From positions 42,586 through 106,585 of the forward strand of contig NZ_LQOX01000121.1 in NCBI RefSeq assembly GCF_002102175.1: 64,000 nt of DNA, written 5' to 3'. This DNA comes from Mycobacterium gastri. Lineage in GTDB: Bacteria; Actinomycetota; Actinomycetes; Mycobacteriales; Mycobacteriaceae. Below are positions 44,661-57,974 of the stretch, one piece after another. Every line of letters starts with the position of its first letter. The first letter of the stretch is position 1. The position numbers were made by a program, and so were the translations under genes. The notes beneath the pieces are model-generated. The model did not search any database, was not told the origin of the DNA, and saw nothing but the letters and a program-made list of their open reading frames with translations.

Positions 44661-45505
44661 GACGCATCCCGCATGCCGGCCGTCACGAACCGGGGCCGTC
44701 CGGCCAGGTCTTTGTGTGCCTTTATGTTCTCGAAACGGCCTGTGGTGCTGATGAATTCGACGGTCAATCCGGAAGTGGTGTCGTCATGCTCGACAGCCAA
44801 CAGGCCGCCGGGACGCAGCCACCGTCCGGCCAACCGTACGACGTGGGCAATCACCGCCATCCCATCCGGGCCGCCGAACACGGCGTGCTGCGGATCATGT
44901 TGGGCTACTTCGGGTTCCACACTGGCATTGTCGGGAACATAGGGCGGGTTGGCGATGACCAGGTCGACCCGGCGGTCGAGGTCGGGCCGCAAGCCGGGTG
45001 TGCTGATGTCGGCTCGGATCAGTTCGACGTTGCTGCCCTTGGTGTTACGGCGGGCGTATTCCAAAGCCGCCGCGGAGTCGTCGACACCGATGATTCGCGC
45101 GGCCGGCCGGTGCCGGGCCAGTGCGACCGCCAGTGCGCCGGAACCGGTGCACAGGTCGATGATGACCGCTCGCTGCGGAAGCGGTTGCGCGGTGGCCCAC
45201 TCCAACATCGCCTCGGTCTCGGGACGCGGTATGAATACACCCGGGCCGACATGCAGCTCCACCGGGCCGAACGACACCGTCCCGAGGAGATGCTGCAGCG
45301 GCACCCGCCGCGACCGCGCGGCGACGATGTCGTGGTATTGCGCGAAGAACTCGGCACCGGGGGCGTGGTCGAGCAGGGCAAGCAAACCGCGCTCGGTGCC
45401 AGTCAGATGAGCGGCCAACTGCTCGGCATCCCAACGCGCGGAGTCGATCCCGGCTTCGGCCAGCAGGGCCGCAGCCGAGTCGATCGCGTGGCGCAGCGAG
45501 GTCAT
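44657..45505 (-). CDS. prmC: Release factor glutamine methyltransferase
   Basis: This 282-residue protein (Rv1300, hemK) methylates the Gln of the GGQ motif in release factors. SAM-binding motif [16 protein letters not shown] (about 117-132) and the catalytic NPPYVP (about 188) are present. Its start overlaps the prfA stop by 4 bases, so the enzyme and its substrate are cotranslated. It is somewhat shorter than the H37Rv annotation I recall, which probably uses an earlier start. Confidence 0.94.
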   Translation of the reverse strand: MTSLRHAIDSAAALLAEAGIDSARWDAEQLAAHLTGTERGLLALLDHAPGAEFFAQYHDIVAARSRRVPLQHLLGTVSFGPVELHVGPGVFIPRPETEAMLEWATAQPLPQRAVIIDLCTGSGALAVALARHRPAARIIGVDDSAAALEYARRNTKGSNVELIRADISTPGLRPDLDRRVDLVIANPPYVPDNASVEPEVAQHDPQHAVFGGPDGMAVIAHVVRLAGRWLRPGGLLAVEHDDTTSGLTVEFISTTGRFENIKAHKDLAGRPRFVTAGMRDAS

Positions 45506-46575
45506 GACTGTTGTAACCGAGCCTGCTTGTCTGCCGCAGCCAGTGCGTCGAACAACGCATCCAGGTCGCCGTCCAGAACCTGATCGAGATTGTATGCCTT
45601 GTAACCGATTCGGTGATCGGTGATCCGGTTCTCCGGGAAGTTGTAGGTGCGGATGCGTTCGCTGCGGTCCACCGTGCGGATCTGGCTGGCCCGATCCGCC
45701 GACGCGTCGGCCAGCGCCTGCTCCTCGGCCATCGCCTGCAGCCGGGCGGCCAGCACCTGCAACGCCCGGGTTTTGTTCTGCAGCTGAGATCGTTCGTTTT
45801 GGCAGGTGACGACGATTCCCGTGGGTAGGTGGGTGATCCGCACCGCGGAGTCGGTGGTATTGACCCCTTGGCCACCCTTGCCCGAGGATCGGTAGACGTC
45901 GACGCGCAAATCCGACTCGTCGATCTGGACTTCGCCCACTTCTTCAGGTTCCGGGTAGACCAGCACACCGGCCGCCGAAGTATGCACGCGCCCTTGGGAT
46001 TCGGTCACCGGGACCCGTTGTACCCGGTGTACTCCACCCTCGAACTTCATTCGCGACCACACGCCGTCGGCTGAATCCCCCTTGCTCGCGATGGCGAGCG
46101 TGGCGTCCTTGTAACCGCCCAGATCCGAGGTGGTCTCATCCAATACGGTCACGGTCCAACCGTGCCGCTCCGCGTAGCGGATGTACATCCTGGCCAGGTC
46201 GGCGGCGAACAGCGCCGACTCCTCGCCTCCCTCACCGGATTTGACTTCGAGCACGATGTCGTCGGAATCGTGCGGGTCGCGCGGCGCCAGCATGTCGGTG
46301 AGTTGGGCATCCAGTTCGGCTACCCGAGCCTCCAATTCGGCGGCCTCTGCTACGAACGAGTCGTCGGAGGCGGCCAGCTCGCGCGCGGTTTCCAGGTCTT
46401 CGCGGGCGGCTATCAGTTTGCGGTGAGCGGCGACGATCGGTGCGAGCAACGCAAATCGGCGTCCGGCTTTGCGTGCCGCACCGGGGTTGCTGTGCAATTC
46501 CGGATCGGACAGCGCACGCTCGAGGTCGGCGTGCTCGGCCAGCAGGACGTCGATCGTGTGCACCGGTTGCGTCAT
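45502..46575 (-). CDS. prfA: Peptide chain release factor 1
   Basis: RF1 (Rv1299) ends translation at UAA and UAG. From ATG at 46575 ([12 protein letters not shown]) it has 357 residues, equal to the M. tuberculosis protein; a strong AGGAGGTG lies just upstream and rules out the start 8 residues earlier. The catalytic loop [19 protein letters not shown] carries GGQ (about 230), and the codon-recognition region precedes it. Confidence 0.96.
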   Translation of the reverse strand: MTQPVHTIDVLLAEHADLERALSDPELHSNPGAARKAGRRFALLAPIVAAHRKLIAAREDLETARELAASDDSFVAEAAELEARVAELDAQLTDMLAPRDPHDSDDIVLEVKSGEGGEESALFAADLARMYIRYAERHGWTVTVLDETTSDLGGYKDATLAIASKGDSADGVWSRMKFEGGVHRVQRVPVTESQGRVHTSAAGVLVYPEPEEVGEVQIDESDLRVDVYRSSGKGGQGVNTTDSAVRITHLPTGIVVTCQNERSQLQNKTRALQVLAARLQAMAEEQALADASADRASQIRTVDRSERIRTYNFPENRITDHRIGYKAYNLDQVLDGDLDALFDALAAADKQARLQQS

Positions 46576-46767
46576 GTCACACCTCCTGCCAGCTGTCACC
46601 GTGCACCCGGCGACGATTGCGGGCCGGGTAGTTCGCGGGGAGTCTTCCCGCTTTGCCGGACCTGGCGTGTACCCGCATGAGCTTGCGGGAAGAACCGGCC
46701 AGTCAGCTACACGAACCGACGCCCGGCCTGTGCACCGGCTCGCACAGTTCGGGCGTCGGTGATCCGG

Positions 46768-47013
46768 CTACTTCTTGGCTGCGGCTTCGTCCGTGTCCGC
46801 CCCGACCTTGCGCTTGCCATAACGCCTTTCGAAGCGGGCCACCCGACCACCGCTGTCGAGGATCTTCTGCTTGCCGGTGTAGAACGGGTGGCACTGCGAG
46901 CAAACCTCAACCACAATGCGGCCGCCCAACTTGGTGCTGCGAGTCTGAAACGTGTTCCCGCATCCACACACCACGGTGGTCTCCTCGTAGGCGGGATGAA
47001 TGTCAGATTTCAT
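46768..47013 (-). CDS. rpmE: 50S ribosomal protein L31, zinc-binding form
   Basis: This 81-residue protein (Rv1298) is the zinc-containing type. Cys ligands lie in VVCGCGNTF and [15 protein letters not shown]. Under zinc limitation mycobacteria replace this form with a Cys-less paralogue encoded elsewhere. It sits between rho and prfA with gaps of about 170-190 bases on either side. Confidence 0.95.
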   Translation of the reverse strand: MKSDIHPAYEETTVVCGCGNTFQTRSTKLGGRIVVEVCSQCHPFYTGKQKILDSGGRVARFERRYGKRKVGADTDEAAAKK

Positions 47014-47195
47014 GCTGTCCTCTTCGATCGTTGCCGCTCGTCGTGCCCCCGGCGTTCGGCTGTGGCTGGTCAGGCCGAACTCGAGAACCCGAAGTGGTTC
47101 TGGTGGTCAAGCGACGATTATGCCAGCTCAATCACCATCAGCCCAAACACCGGGATGCGCCCGCGCATTCCCCGCGACGGCCCGAAATCAGCCGG

Positions 47196-49034
47196 CTAGT
47201 CGTTGTCCATGTTGCCCGGTGTGGTCTTCGACACCTGGACGAGGAATTCGTAATTGTTCTTCGTCTTGCGCAGCTGCGACATCAACAGGTCGATGGCCTG
47301 GTGGGCGTCCAGGCCCGACAGCACGCGGCGCAGCTTGTGCACGATGGCGAACTCGTCTGGCGAGAGCAAGAGCTCGTCCTTGCGAGTGCCCGAGGGGTTC
47401 ACATCGACGGCCGGGAAAACTCGGCGCTCTGAGATCTTGCGGTCCAGCTTGAGCTCGGCGTTGCCGGTGCCCTTGAACTCCTCGAAGATGACCGTGTCAC
47501 CGGTGGACCCGGTCTCGACCATCGCGGTGGCGATGATGGTGAGCGAGCCGCCTTCCTCGATGTTGCGGGCCGCGCCTAGGAAGCGCTTGGGTGGGTACAG
47601 CGCGGTGGAGTCGACACCGCCGGACAGGATCCGGCCCGACGCGGGCGACGCGTTGTTGTAGGCACGGCCCAACCGGGTGATCGAGTCGAGTAGCACCACG
47701 ACGTCTTTGCCCTGTTCCACGAGCCGCTTGGCACGCTCGATCGCCAGCTCGGCGACCGAGGTGTGGTCCGACGGCGGCCGGTCGAACGTCGAGGCGATGA
47801 CTTCGCCCTTGACCGATCGCTGCATGTCGGTGACCTCCTCGGGCCGCTCGTCGACGAGCACGACCATGAGGTGGCATTCCGGGTTGTTCCTGGTGATGGC
47901 GTTGGCGATGTCCTGCAGGATGGTGGTCTTACCGGCCTTGGGCGGCGAGACGATCAACGCGCGCTGGCCCTTGCCGATCGGCATGATCAGATCGATGACC
48001 CGGGTGGTCAGCCGGTCGGGCGTGGTTTCCAGGCGCAGCCGCTGGTTGGGGTACAGCGGCGTCAGTTTGGAGAAATCAGGACGCTTCTTGGCGTCTTCCA
48101 CCGATCCGCCGTTGACGCTGTCCAGGCGTACCAGCGGGTTGAACTTCTGCCGCGGATTTTTGTCGCCCGCTTCTCCTTCTCGGGGCACCCGGACGGCACC
48201 GGTCACCGCGTCACCACGGCGTAACCCGTTCTTGCGCACCATGTTCATCGACACGTAGACGTCATGCTGGCCGGCCAGATAGCCGGACGTGCGCACGAAT
48301 GCGTAATTGTCAAGCACGTCGAGGATGCCGGCCACCGGCTGAAGGACATCGTCCTCCCGCACCTCGGCTTCGGCGCCTTCACCCGACCGTTCACCACGAC
48401 GCCTGCGGTCGCGGAACCGGCGGCCCCGGCGACCCTGCCGTCCTTCGCCGTCCTCCTCGCCGCGGGGCTGCTGGCCACCTGAGCCTTGCGGCTCGCCGCC
48501 CGACTCTTCCCGCTCGTCGGTTCTGTCGCCTCGCTCGCCGACCTTGGCGGTTCCTTGGCCCCGCCGGCCCTCGGCGTCCTCGTCAGTGGTGGCCGCATCC
48601 TCCCCGGCAGCAGCTTCGTCACCCGATTCGGCCGCGGATGTGCCCGCCTCACGCGAAGACTTGCGCCGTTCGCGTCGCTGGGTCTCACCCGAGTCGCTCT
48701 GGCCCGCTACGTCGGCCTCTTCAGCAGCGGCTGCCTTCGCGGTCACGGTCGGCTCCGATCGATCGGAGTCTTGGGTTGACGTCGAGCCGGCCGAGGCACC
48801 GTTGGCCTGCGCGGTGATCTCCTGAATTGCGGCGATCAGTTCGTTCTTGCGCATACCCGACGTCCCTTTGACGCCGGCTCGGTTAGCCAGGGCACGCAGC
48901 TCGGGCAACACCATGGTGGACAATGAGCCCCCCGGCGCCATGGTATTGACGTCTGAAGTGTCTTTGGTCACGGATTCCGGCTGCTTATCAGCGCCGGTGC
49001 TTTCGTCAGCCGTGATGAGGTCCGTATCAGTCAC
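47196..49034 (-). CDS. rho: Transcription termination factor Rho
   Basis: This 612-residue hexameric RNA helicase (Rv1297) ends transcription at unstructured C-rich RNA. An N-terminal Rho domain (STMVLPELRALANRAGV, about 38-80) is followed by a long low-complexity Arg/Glu/Gly insertion (about 85-230) with GRRGRRFRDRRRRGERSG. Such an insertion is typical of high-GC actinobacteria and adds RNA affinity. The OB fold (GILDVLDNYAFVRTSGYL) and the ATPase core follow, with P-loop SPPKAGKTT (about 365) and Walker B VVLLDSITRL. Confidence 0.96.
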   Translation of the reverse strand: MTDTDLITADESTGADKQPESVTKDTSDVNTMAPGGSLSTMVLPELRALANRAGVKGTSGMRKNELIAAIQEITAQANGASAGSTSTQDSDRSEPTVTAKAAAAEEADVAGQSDSGETQRRERRKSSREAGTSAAESGDEAAAGEDAATTDEDAEGRRGQGTAKVGERGDRTDEREESGGEPQGSGGQQPRGEEDGEGRQGRRGRRFRDRRRRGERSGEGAEAEVREDDVLQPVAGILDVLDNYAFVRTSGYLAGQHDVYVSMNMVRKNGLRRGDAVTGAVRVPREGEAGDKNPRQKFNPLVRLDSVNGGSVEDAKKRPDFSKLTPLYPNQRLRLETTPDRLTTRVIDLIMPIGKGQRALIVSPPKAGKTTILQDIANAITRNNPECHLMVVLVDERPEEVTDMQRSVKGEVIASTFDRPPSDHTSVAELAIERAKRLVEQGKDVVVLLDSITRLGRAYNNASPASGRILSGGVDSTALYPPKRFLGAARNIEEGGSLTIIATAMVETGSTGDTVIFEEFKGTGNAELKLDRKISERRVFPAVDVNPSGTRKDELLLSPDEFAIVHKLRRVLSGLDAHQAIDLLMSQLRKTKNNYEFLVQVSKTTPGNMDND

Positions 49035-49312
49035 GGATTTCCTTTCTTCCCCCGCTGATCACGTCATACGGGGGTTCTTGCATTAGGCCGAGCATTCAGC
49101 CAAATCGCCGAGTGCGCCCAATAATCGACTCTGCAACGGTGATCGCCAGGATCGGCGGCGAATAAGGCGAACCTCGTTCACGAGAAGAATTGGTGGTTGT
49201 CCTAGCGGCAAGGCAGTATGTGTGCAGATGCAGATGCTGCGATTGCTGGACGGCTCCGAGGATAACCCGCTTCCTGGCGGGAAGCAAGCAAACGCTCGCG
49301 TGGCGCTATGGA
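49035..49312 (-). other. Rho leader region
   Basis: These 278 bases lie between the thrB stop and the rho start, both on the minus strand. No supported gene is seen. In other bacteria rho leaders mediate autoregulation by Rho itself, so this is the place to look for that. I could not identify a defined element by eye. Confidence 0.35.
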
Positions 49313-51562
<2,250 letters not shown>

Positions 51563-51566
<4 letters not shown>

Positions 51567-52888
51567 AGGCCGGTTCCTTCCAGTCGCAGCACGCTCGTCA
51601 CATCCTGTACGACATCCAAATCGGCTAGCGCCGCAACGGTTTCCGAAAGCGCGGCGTCGGTAGCCAGGTGGGTGACGACCACGATTCGGGCACCCACCCG
51701 TTTGCCGCCTTCGCCCGCTACGCCTTCCTGGCGAACCTCGGCGATGCTCACATCGTGTTTGGCGAATTCCGCTGCAACCGAGGCCAATACACCTGGCTTG
51801 TCGGCGACGTTCATGCTGACGTAATAGCGGGTTGAGATCAAACCCATTGGTGCGATGGGCAGTTGGGCATACTTGGATTCGCGTGGCCCACGGCTGCCGA
51901 GCACCCGGTTGCGCGCCGCCATCACCAGGTCGCCGGTCACCGCCGACGCGGTGGGCGCACCGCCGGCGCCCTGACCGTAGAACATCAGCCGGCCCGCGGC
52001 CTCGGCTTCGACCACCACGGCGTTGAATGCGCCGTTGACGGTGGCGAGCGGATGCGTCAGCGGTACCAGAGCCGGATAAACGCGAGCCGAGACTCGTTGT
52101 TGTCCATCGTCATCGGTGATCCGTTCGCAGATGGACAGCAGCTTGATGGTGCAGCCCAGGGCGTGGGCGGTCTCGAAGTCGGCCGGCGTGACCTTGGTGA
52201 TGCCTTCGCGATAGACGTCGTCGGCGTGCACCCGGGTGTGGAACGCGATGGACGCCAGGATCGCGGCTTTGGCCGCGGCGTCGTAGCCTTCGACGTCGGC
52301 GGTGGGGTCGGCTTCGGCGTAGCCCAGCGCGCTCGCGTCGGCCAGGGCGCTCTCGTAGTCGGCGCCGGTGCTGTCCATTGCCGAGAGGATGTAGTTGGTG
52401 GTGCCGTTGACGATGCCGGCCACCCGCAGCACCGTGTCACCGGCAAGCGACTGCGTCAACGGGCGAATCACCGGGATGGCTCCGGCGACGGCCGCCTCGA
52501 AATAGAGGTCGACATGCGCGCTTTCGGCGGCCTGGGCCAGTTCACCGGTGGACGTGGACAACAGGGCCTTGTTCGCGGTGACGATGGATTTCCCGTGCTC
52601 GAGTGCGGTCAGGATCGCCTTGCGAGACGGTTCCACCGGTCCCATTACTTCGACGACGATGTCGACGTCCTCGCGCGAGACGAGTTCTTCGATGTTGTCG
52701 GTCAGCAATTCGACCGGTACTCCGCGGCCGGGTGCCACCCGGCGGACACCGACGCCACGCAGTACCAGAGGTGCCCCCACTCGGGCAGCGAGATCGTCAG
52801 CGCTCTCCTCAATGATGCGGACCACTTCGCCGCCGACATTGCCCAGCCCGAGAACTGCTACGCCGACCGGCTTTTCCTCACCCGGCAC
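51563..52888 (-). CDS. hom: Homoserine dehydrogenase
   Basis: This 441-residue enzyme (Rv1294, thrA) reduces aspartate semialdehyde to homoserine. The NAD(P)-binding [17 protein letters not shown] is at about 10-26, and the catalytic region includes [14 protein letters not shown] and [19 protein letters not shown] (about 180-200). A C-terminal ACT domain ([18 protein letters not shown], about 357-374) is the site of threonine feedback in relatives. It starts 3 bases after the end of lysA. Confidence 0.96.
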
Positions 52889-52891
52889 AGG

Positions 52892-54298
52892 TCACCTCAC
52901 CTCCAGACTCAGCAAATCGTCGACCGTCTCCCGGCGCAAGACCAGGCGGGCCTTGCCCTGTCGTACGGCTACCACGGCGGGACGGCCGATCAGGTTGTAG
53001 CGGCTCGACAACGAATAGCAGTAGGCGCCGGTCGCGGCGACCGCGACCAGGTCGCCGGGCCGTATGTCGTCGGGAACCCAGGTATCGCGGACGATGATAT
53101 CGCCGCTCTCACAATGCTTTCCGACGAGGCGAGCCGGCACGGCCGGCGCGTCGCTGCCTCTCGATACCAGGCGGACGTCATACTCCGCGTCGTACAGCGC
53201 TGTGCGGATGTTGTCGCTCATGCCGCCGTCGACGCTAACGTAGCGCCGGTTTGCCGTGGCGCTCACGTCGACATCCTTGACGGTGCCGACCTCGTACAGC
53301 GTGATGGTGCCCGGTCCAGCGATGGCACGCCCGGGCTCGACCACCAGCCTGGGGGTAGGCAGCCCGACCGCCGCGGATTCGTTGCTCAAGATGGCGTTCA
53401 GCTTGGCCGCCAGGTCGCTGATCGGCGGCGGATCGTCAGAGGGCACATAGGAGATGCCCAAACCGCCGCCGAGGTCGACTATCGACAGCTGCGCCGTCTT
53501 CTCGGCACCGAATTCGCCGACGACATCGCGCAGCAGGCCGATGACACGGTGGGCGGCGATTTCGAAGCCGGCGACATCGAAGATCTGCGAACCGATGTGG
53601 CTGTGCAGGCCAACCAGTCGCAGGTGGTCGGCGGCGAAAACCCGTCGAACCGCTGCCATCGCGGCTCCGCTGGCCACCGACAGGCCGAACTTCTGGTCTT
53701 CGTGTGCGGTGGAGATGAATTCGTGGGTGTGCGCCTCGACTCCGACGGTGACCCGGACCAGGACCTCCTGAATGATGCCCGCCTGCGCCGCGATGGCATC
53801 AAGGCGTTCGATTTCAATCATCGAATCCAAAACGATGTGGCCGACACCGGCTTTGACCGCAGCAGTCAACTCGGCGACAGATTTGTTGTTGCCGTGCAGG
53901 GTGATTCGTTCCGGCGGAAAATCGGCGTGCAGTGCGACGGCCAGCTCCCCGCCGGTGGCCACATCGAGCGAGAGGCCTTCCTCGTCGACCCAGCGCGCGA
54001 TTTCGCTGCACAGGAACGCCTTGGCGGCGTAGTTCACGTTGTGCCCGCCGCCGAATGCCTCGGCAATCTCTTGGCAGCGGGAGCGGAAGTCGTCCTCGTC
54101 GATGACGAACAGCGGAGTCCCGTATTCCTGAGCGAGGTCGGTCAGCGGTACCCCGGCAATGCAGGCAACACCTGATGGGTCGCGAATCGTGTTGCGCGGC
54201 CACACATTCGGGGCCAACCGCAGCAGCTCGTGCGTCGACTGCGGGCGCGCTGGTCGGTTGTCTTCGGCGTGGCGGGCGCCGGCGGAATGGGTGGTCAC
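52892..54298 (-). CDS. lysA: Diaminopimelate decarboxylase
   Basis: This PLP enzyme (Rv1293) makes lysine from meso-diaminopimelate, the last step of lysine synthesis. The PLP Lys is in [11 protein letters not shown] (about 94), and [16 protein letters not shown] and [10 protein letters not shown] bind cofactor phosphate and substrate. GTG at 54298 overlaps the argS stop (GTGA), giving 468 residues, about 20 more than the M. tuberculosis annotation; homology proper begins at about [12 protein letters not shown]. The alternative is an internal start nearer that block. Confidence 0.94.
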   Translation of the reverse strand: MTTHSAGARHAEDNRPARPQSTHELLRLAPNVWPRNTIRDPSGVACIAGVPLTDLAQEYGTPLFVIDEDDFRSRCQEIAEAFGGGHNVNYAAKAFLCSEIARWVDEEGLSLDVATGGELAVALHADFPPERITLHGNNKSVAELTAAVKAGVGHIVLDSMIEIERLDAIAAQAGIIQEVLVRVTVGVEAHTHEFISTAHEDQKFGLSVASGAAMAAVRRVFAADHLRLVGLHSHIGSQIFDVAGFEIAAHRVIGLLRDVVGEFGAEKTAQLSIVDLGGGLGISYVPSDDPPPISDLAAKLNAILSNESAAVGLPTPRLVVEPGRAIAGPGTITLYEVGTVKDVDVSATANRRYVSVDGGMSDNIRTALYDAEYDVRLVSRGSDAPAVPARLVGKHCESGDIIVRDTWVPDDIRPGDLVAVAATGAYCYSLSSRYNLIGRPAVVAVRQGKARLVLRRETVDDLLSLEVR

Positions 54299-55947
54299 AT
54301 TCGCTCCGGGGCGGTGACTCCGAGTATTGCCAGCCCGTTGGCAATGACCTGACGAGTGGCCTGGCACAGGGCCAGACGCGCGGTGTGCAGGTCGGTGGGC
54401 TGTTCATCACCTTGCGGCAACACCCGGCAGGAGTCGTAGAAGCGGTGATAGTCGCCGGCCAGGTCCTCCAGGTAGCGGCACACTCGATGGGGCTCGCGGA
54501 GCGTCGCCGCGGTTTCGAGCACCCGTGGGAATTCGCCGATCGTCCTCAGCAGCTTGCCCTCTTTGTCGTGGCTGAGCAGCTCCAGGTGCGAGGTGTCGGG
54601 AATCAGCCCGAGCTCGGCGGCGTTGCGCGCCAGAGCCGACAGCCGGGCATGCGCGTATTGGACGTAGTAGACCGGGTTTTCATTCGACGCCGACGACCAC
54701 AGCGCCAGGTCGATGTCGATGGCCGTGTCCACCGACGAGCGGATCAGGCTGTAGCGCGCGGCATCCACGCCGAGCGCATCGACCAGGTCGTCGAGGGTGA
54801 TGACGGTGCCCGCGCGCTTGCTCATCCGGACCGGCTGGCCGTCGCGCACCAGGTTGACCATCTGGCCGATGAGCACCTCGACGGTCGCGGGATCCTCACC
54901 GAATGCGGCCGCTGCTGCCTTGAGCCGGGCGATGTAACCGTGATGGTCGGCACCGAGCATGTAGATGCACAGGTCGAAACCGCGTTGCCGCTTGTCCAGG
55001 TAGTAGGCGAGATCACCCGCGATATAAGCGGGCTTCCCGTCGCTCTTGATCACCACACGGTCCTTGTCGTCGCCAAAAGCGCTGGTGCGCAACCATGTTG
55101 CGCCGTCCTTCTGGTACACGTTGCCGCTCTCGCGAAGCCTCGCGATGGCCTGGTCAACCCGGCCGCTGGTATGCATCGAGTCTTCGTGGGTATAGACGTC
55201 GAAGTCGGTGCCGAACTCGTGCAACGACTCCTTGATATGGGCGAACATCAGATCGACGCCGATCTCGCGGAAGGTCTCCCGCATCTCGGGTTCAGGCAGG
55301 CTCAGCGCGTCGGGAGCCTTCTGCATGACCTGCGCGGCGATGTCGGTGATGTAGCTGCCCGCGTAGCCGTCGGCCGGGACGGGTTCACCTTTGGCGGCGG
55401 CGATCAACGAGTTGGCGAATCGGTCGATCTGGGCGCCGTGGTCGTTGAAATAGTATTCGCGCACCACCTCGGCGCCCTGGGTGGTGAGTAAGCGACCCAG
55501 CGCGTCGCCGACGGCGGCCCAGCGGGTGCCGCCGATGTGAATCGGCCCGGTCGGGTTGGCCGAGACGAACTCCAGGTTGATTTTCTGCCCGGCCAACAGA
55601 TCGGAGTGCCCGAAACGGTCGCCGGCGTCGATGACGCTCTTGACGATTTGGGCCTGCGCCGAGGTCTTGAGCCGCATGTTGATGAATCCCGGTCCGGCCA
55701 CCTCCGCGGCGGCGATACCGTCGGCCGTCGTCAACGCCTGGGCGAGCCATCCGGCCAGTTCGCGCGGGTTGGCACCAACCTTCTTGGCCAGCTGTAATGC
55801 CAGGTTGCTGGCGTAGTCGCCGTGTTCGGGATTGCGTGGCCGCTCCACGAGGACCGTCTGGGGCAACGCAGACGTGTCGAGGCCATGCTCGGCCAGCACC
55901 GCGGCAGCGGTGGCTTTGAGCAGCTCAGCCAGGTCGGCGGGGGTCAC
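54295..55947 (-). CDS. argS: Arginyl-tRNA synthetase
   Basis: This 550-residue class I synthetase (Rv1292) has the same length as the M. tuberculosis protein from GTG at 55947 ([17 protein letters not shown]). The HIGH-type motif is [15 protein letters not shown] (about 130-144) and the KMSKS-type motif is VRMSKRAGT (about 383). The C-terminal anticodon-binding DALR domain covers about 430-550. It lies next to, but on the opposite strand from, a tRNA-Arg gene. Confidence 0.97.
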   Translation of the reverse strand: MTPADLAELLKATAAAVLAEHGLDTSALPQTVLVERPRNPEHGDYASNLALQLAKKVGANPRELAGWLAQALTTADGIAAAEVAGPGFINMRLKTSAQAQIVKSVIDAGDRFGHSDLLAGQKINLEFVSANPTGPIHIGGTRWAAVGDALGRLLTTQGAEVVREYYFNDHGAQIDRFANSLIAAAKGEPVPADGYAGSYITDIAAQVMQKAPDALSLPEPEMRETFREIGVDLMFAHIKESLHEFGTDFDVYTHEDSMHTSGRVDQAIARLRESGNVYQKDGATWLRTSAFGDDKDRVVIKSDGKPAYIAGDLAYYLDKRQRGFDLCIYMLGADHHGYIARLKAAAAAFGEDPATVEVLIGQMVNLVRDGQPVRMSKRAGTVITLDDLVDALGVDAARYSLIRSSVDTAIDIDLALWSSASNENPVYYVQYAHARLSALARNAAELGLIPDTSHLELLSHDKEGKLLRTIGEFPRVLETAATLREPHRVCRYLEDLAGDYHRFYDSCRVLPQGDEQPTDLHTARLALCQATRQVIANGLAILGVTAPERM

Positions 55948-56071
55948 GAACGTCCATCCTATGGTCTGGGCTGCCCGGGGCTCGAACCCATAGCGATGGC
56001 GGCGCAGTCGCCGCAATGCGCTAATCTGGCGGAGCTTGTTCATGCCCTATGGCGCAACCTGGTGTTGGTGC

Positions 56072-56144
56072 GCCCCCGTAGCTCAGGGGATAGAGCGTCT
56101 GCCTCCGGAGCAGAAGGCCGCAGGTTCGAATCCTGCCGGGGGCA
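56072..56144 (+). tRNA. argV: tRNA-Arg (anticodon CCG)
   Basis: A 73-base cloverleaf. Acceptor arms GCCCCCG and CGGGGGC pair, the D arm has GCTCAGGGGATAGAGC, the anticodon stem TCTGC/GCAGA encloses loop CTCCGGA with CCG, and the T arm has GCAGGTTCGAATCCTGC. A 3' CCA is not encoded. It corresponds to argV of M. tuberculosis and marks the boundary between the conserved core and the variable right flank. Confidence 0.96.
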
Positions 56145-56225
56145 CGTATTCGGTCAACGAGCCGCATGACGTTCGGACTGGCCCGGCCTCACCGCGCAGT
56201 GCATCATAAGCGGCATCATAAGCGC

Positions 56226-56675
56226 ATGAGTAAGGTTGCCCTAACTACCGAACTGCCGATGTCCGCCGAAGCGGCTGCCGCGCTGGCGCGCAAGCCAGCG
56301 ACGACGACCTACGTCCTCAGTCCGATCCTGCGCTTCTATCATCTCCAATTCCCCGAACACTTCGAGGTGGGCACTCAGGCATCGGGGCGCCTGTGGTGGT
56401 TCGGCGTGATACCCACGTGGACCCACCATCTGACGATCAAGCAACTCGATGCCACCGAGATCTACACCAACGAACACGGCGGACCCGTCCGCACCTGGAA
56501 CCACCGCTTGACGTTCGAACCCATCGACGAGCACCACTGTCGTTACACCGACGAGATCGAAACCGACGACGGGCTACGCGGGGCTCCGACGAGGTTGTTC
56601 ATCAAACTGGTGTTTCGCCATCGTCACCGCCGCTGGCACCGACTCGCACAACAACTCTCGACTACGCCGGGCTAG
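56226..56675 (+). CDS. SRPBCC-like hypothetical protein
   Basis: This 149-residue protein from ATG at 56226 (MSKVALTTELPMSAE) looks like a START/SRPBCC lipid- or ligand-binding fold. The pattern includes LWWFGVIPTWTHHLTIKQLD, NEHGGPVRTWNHRLTFEPID, CRYTDEIETDDG, and a final helix-like FIKLVFRHRHRRWHRLAQQL. No catalytic role can be assigned. A longer start at 56166 would add a His/Arg-rich stretch without homology. It converges on and overlaps the next gene by 14 bases. Confidence 0.65.
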   Translation: MSKVALTTELPMSAEAAAALARKPATTTYVLSPILRFYHLQFPEHFEVGTQASGRLWWFGVIPTWTHHLTIKQLDATEIYTNEHGGPVRTWNHRLTFEPIDEHHCRYTDEIETDDGLRGAPTRLFIKLVFRHRHRRWHRLAQQLSTTPG

Positions 56676-57297
56676 CCGACACTGGTGTCCACCGATCCCA
56701 TGAGTCGCCGAAGCTGAGCGTGACCAGCGACGCCGGATCGACGTTGACGATTTCGCGGAAGTGGTCTTGCCAGCCCCACCAGACACTGATGTAGAACACA
56801 TGGTCAAACCAGCTCAGCTGGTAGTCGGACGGGATGGACTCGCCCTTGTTCTCCGGCGCAAACACCGCCACGGCCAGCACTCCCAGGATCGCGAACTTGG
56901 TCAACTGGATCTTGCCGTCATTGGCAGTACGCAGTACCGCACCGGCGTTGACGTATGGGGTTACTTCGAAGCCAACCGGACTTTCGTCGATGTGACCGTG
57001 CAACCACCGGTGAATCCCGAACAGAACGTCGGCAATGTCGGGGCGCTTGTCCGGTAGATCGGATCGCACCGCCACCGGAAAGCGCGTTTCTTCCAGGTTG
57101 ACGCCGGGGGTGGCCATCACACCGAAGATGTCGAGCGAATCCCGGATGACTCTGCGGAAGCGGGTGCCGACTCCCAACGCCGGATAGCGTTTTCGGGCGG
57201 TGCCGTCGACGGCGTTGCATGCGTGCAGCATGGCCACGTCCCACAGTTTTCGATCCCACTGTTGCAGCGACTGCGCAACGGACTCGCCCACGGTCAT
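56662..57297 (-). CDS. Hypothetical protein
   Basis: This 211-residue protein belongs to no family I recognise. It has an N-terminal helical part (SLQQWDRKLWDVAMLHACNA), a middle with VEE-like ETRFPVAVRSDLPDKRPDIA, and one hydrophobic stretch (LTKFAILGVLAVAVFAP, about 133-149) that could be buried or membrane-associated. The C-terminus is Trp-rich (YISVWWGWQDHF). Codon use is like its neighbours. Its 3' end overlaps the convergent SRPBCC gene by 14 bases. Confidence 0.6.
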   Translation of the reverse strand: MTVGESVAQSLQQWDRKLWDVAMLHACNAVDGTARKRYPALGVGTRFRRVIRDSLDIFGVMATPGVNLEETRFPVAVRSDLPDKRPDIADVLFGIHRWLHGHIDESPVGFEVTPYVNAGAVLRTANDGKIQLTKFAILGVLAVAVFAPENKGESIPSDYQLSWFDHVFYISVWWGWQDHFREIVNVDPASLVTLSFGDSWDRWTPVSASPA

Positions 57298-57347
57298 GCG
57301 ATGAGGCTATCGGCCAGTAGCTCGGTCGTGTCGCAACCACCCCATAT

Positions 57348-57869
57348 CTATTGCGGTCGAGCAGGAAACGCCGCCACCGGCATTTCGACGCTGCCGCGGC
57401 ACGGGCCGCTGGCAATGTCGGTGTGCCAGGTGCCGCGCAGCGACCCGTCCGCCTGAGGCGCGTAGAACGCCCACGACCGCGCGGGTGCCCACACTTTGGC
57501 GACCCCTTCTCCCAGGTAGCAGTCCCATTGAAAGTCGAAGTGCTCGACCCACCTGGTTCCATCCCAGGCGTAGTGCGAAGGCTGGGGCAACGTCGGGTTC
57601 TTCGGCGTAGGTCCGTTGCTGGCAGTGGCAACGCACTGGGCAGCCGAACACGTCGTCGTGAAGACGTAGTCCGCGCTGAAAGTGGGTTCGGCCTGGCCGG
57701 CAGCCATGCTGGTGCCGGACTTGCCGGCGGCGTAGCGCACCAGCGAGTACTCCCCGTTCCACGATGGCGTCGCCGCGTGCACCGGAACGGCGAGGCTGCT
57801 GCATAGCGCGATCGCGGCGGCACCCAGCAAGCCGGCCACCTGGGCTGCGAACCCCGGAAACAGATGCAT
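57348..57869 (-). CDS. Secreted protein of unknown function
   Basis: From ATG at 57869 (MHLFPGFAAQVAGLLGA), 173 residues begin with a clear signal peptide (hydrophobic core about 9-27, likely cleavage after VPVHA). The mature part has Cys pairs (TTTCSAAQC, WDCYLGEG, SGPCRG) that could form disulfides, and aromatic-rich beta-type segments (SWNGEYSLVRYAAGKSG; GTRWVEHFDFQWDCYLGEG). It occupies the place where M. tuberculosis has the exported protein Rv1291c, but I cannot confirm orthology. Function unknown. Confidence 0.7.
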   Translation of the reverse strand: MHLFPGFAAQVAGLLGAAAIALCSSLAVPVHAATPSWNGEYSLVRYAAGKSGTSMAAGQAEPTFSADYVFTTTCSAAQCVATASNGPTPKNPTLPQPSHYAWDGTRWVEHFDFQWDCYLGEGVAKVWAPARSWAFYAPQADGSLRGTWHTDIASGPCRGSVEMPVAAFPARPQ

Positions 57870-57974
57870 CGGGTATATGGTGCGGGTTCGACGACGCAAA
57901 CAGGTCTCAGCGCGGACACGATCGCGTTCGCCAGCACAAGCGACGAAACTGCGAGCAACACAAGGCAATCCGCG

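Noticed and set aside
51863..54175. Plus-strand open frame of 770 codons opposite hom and lysA
   Set aside because: Antisense shadow of two well-conserved enzymes; composition (Arg, Gly, Asp, Val) follows from the codon bias of the real genes.
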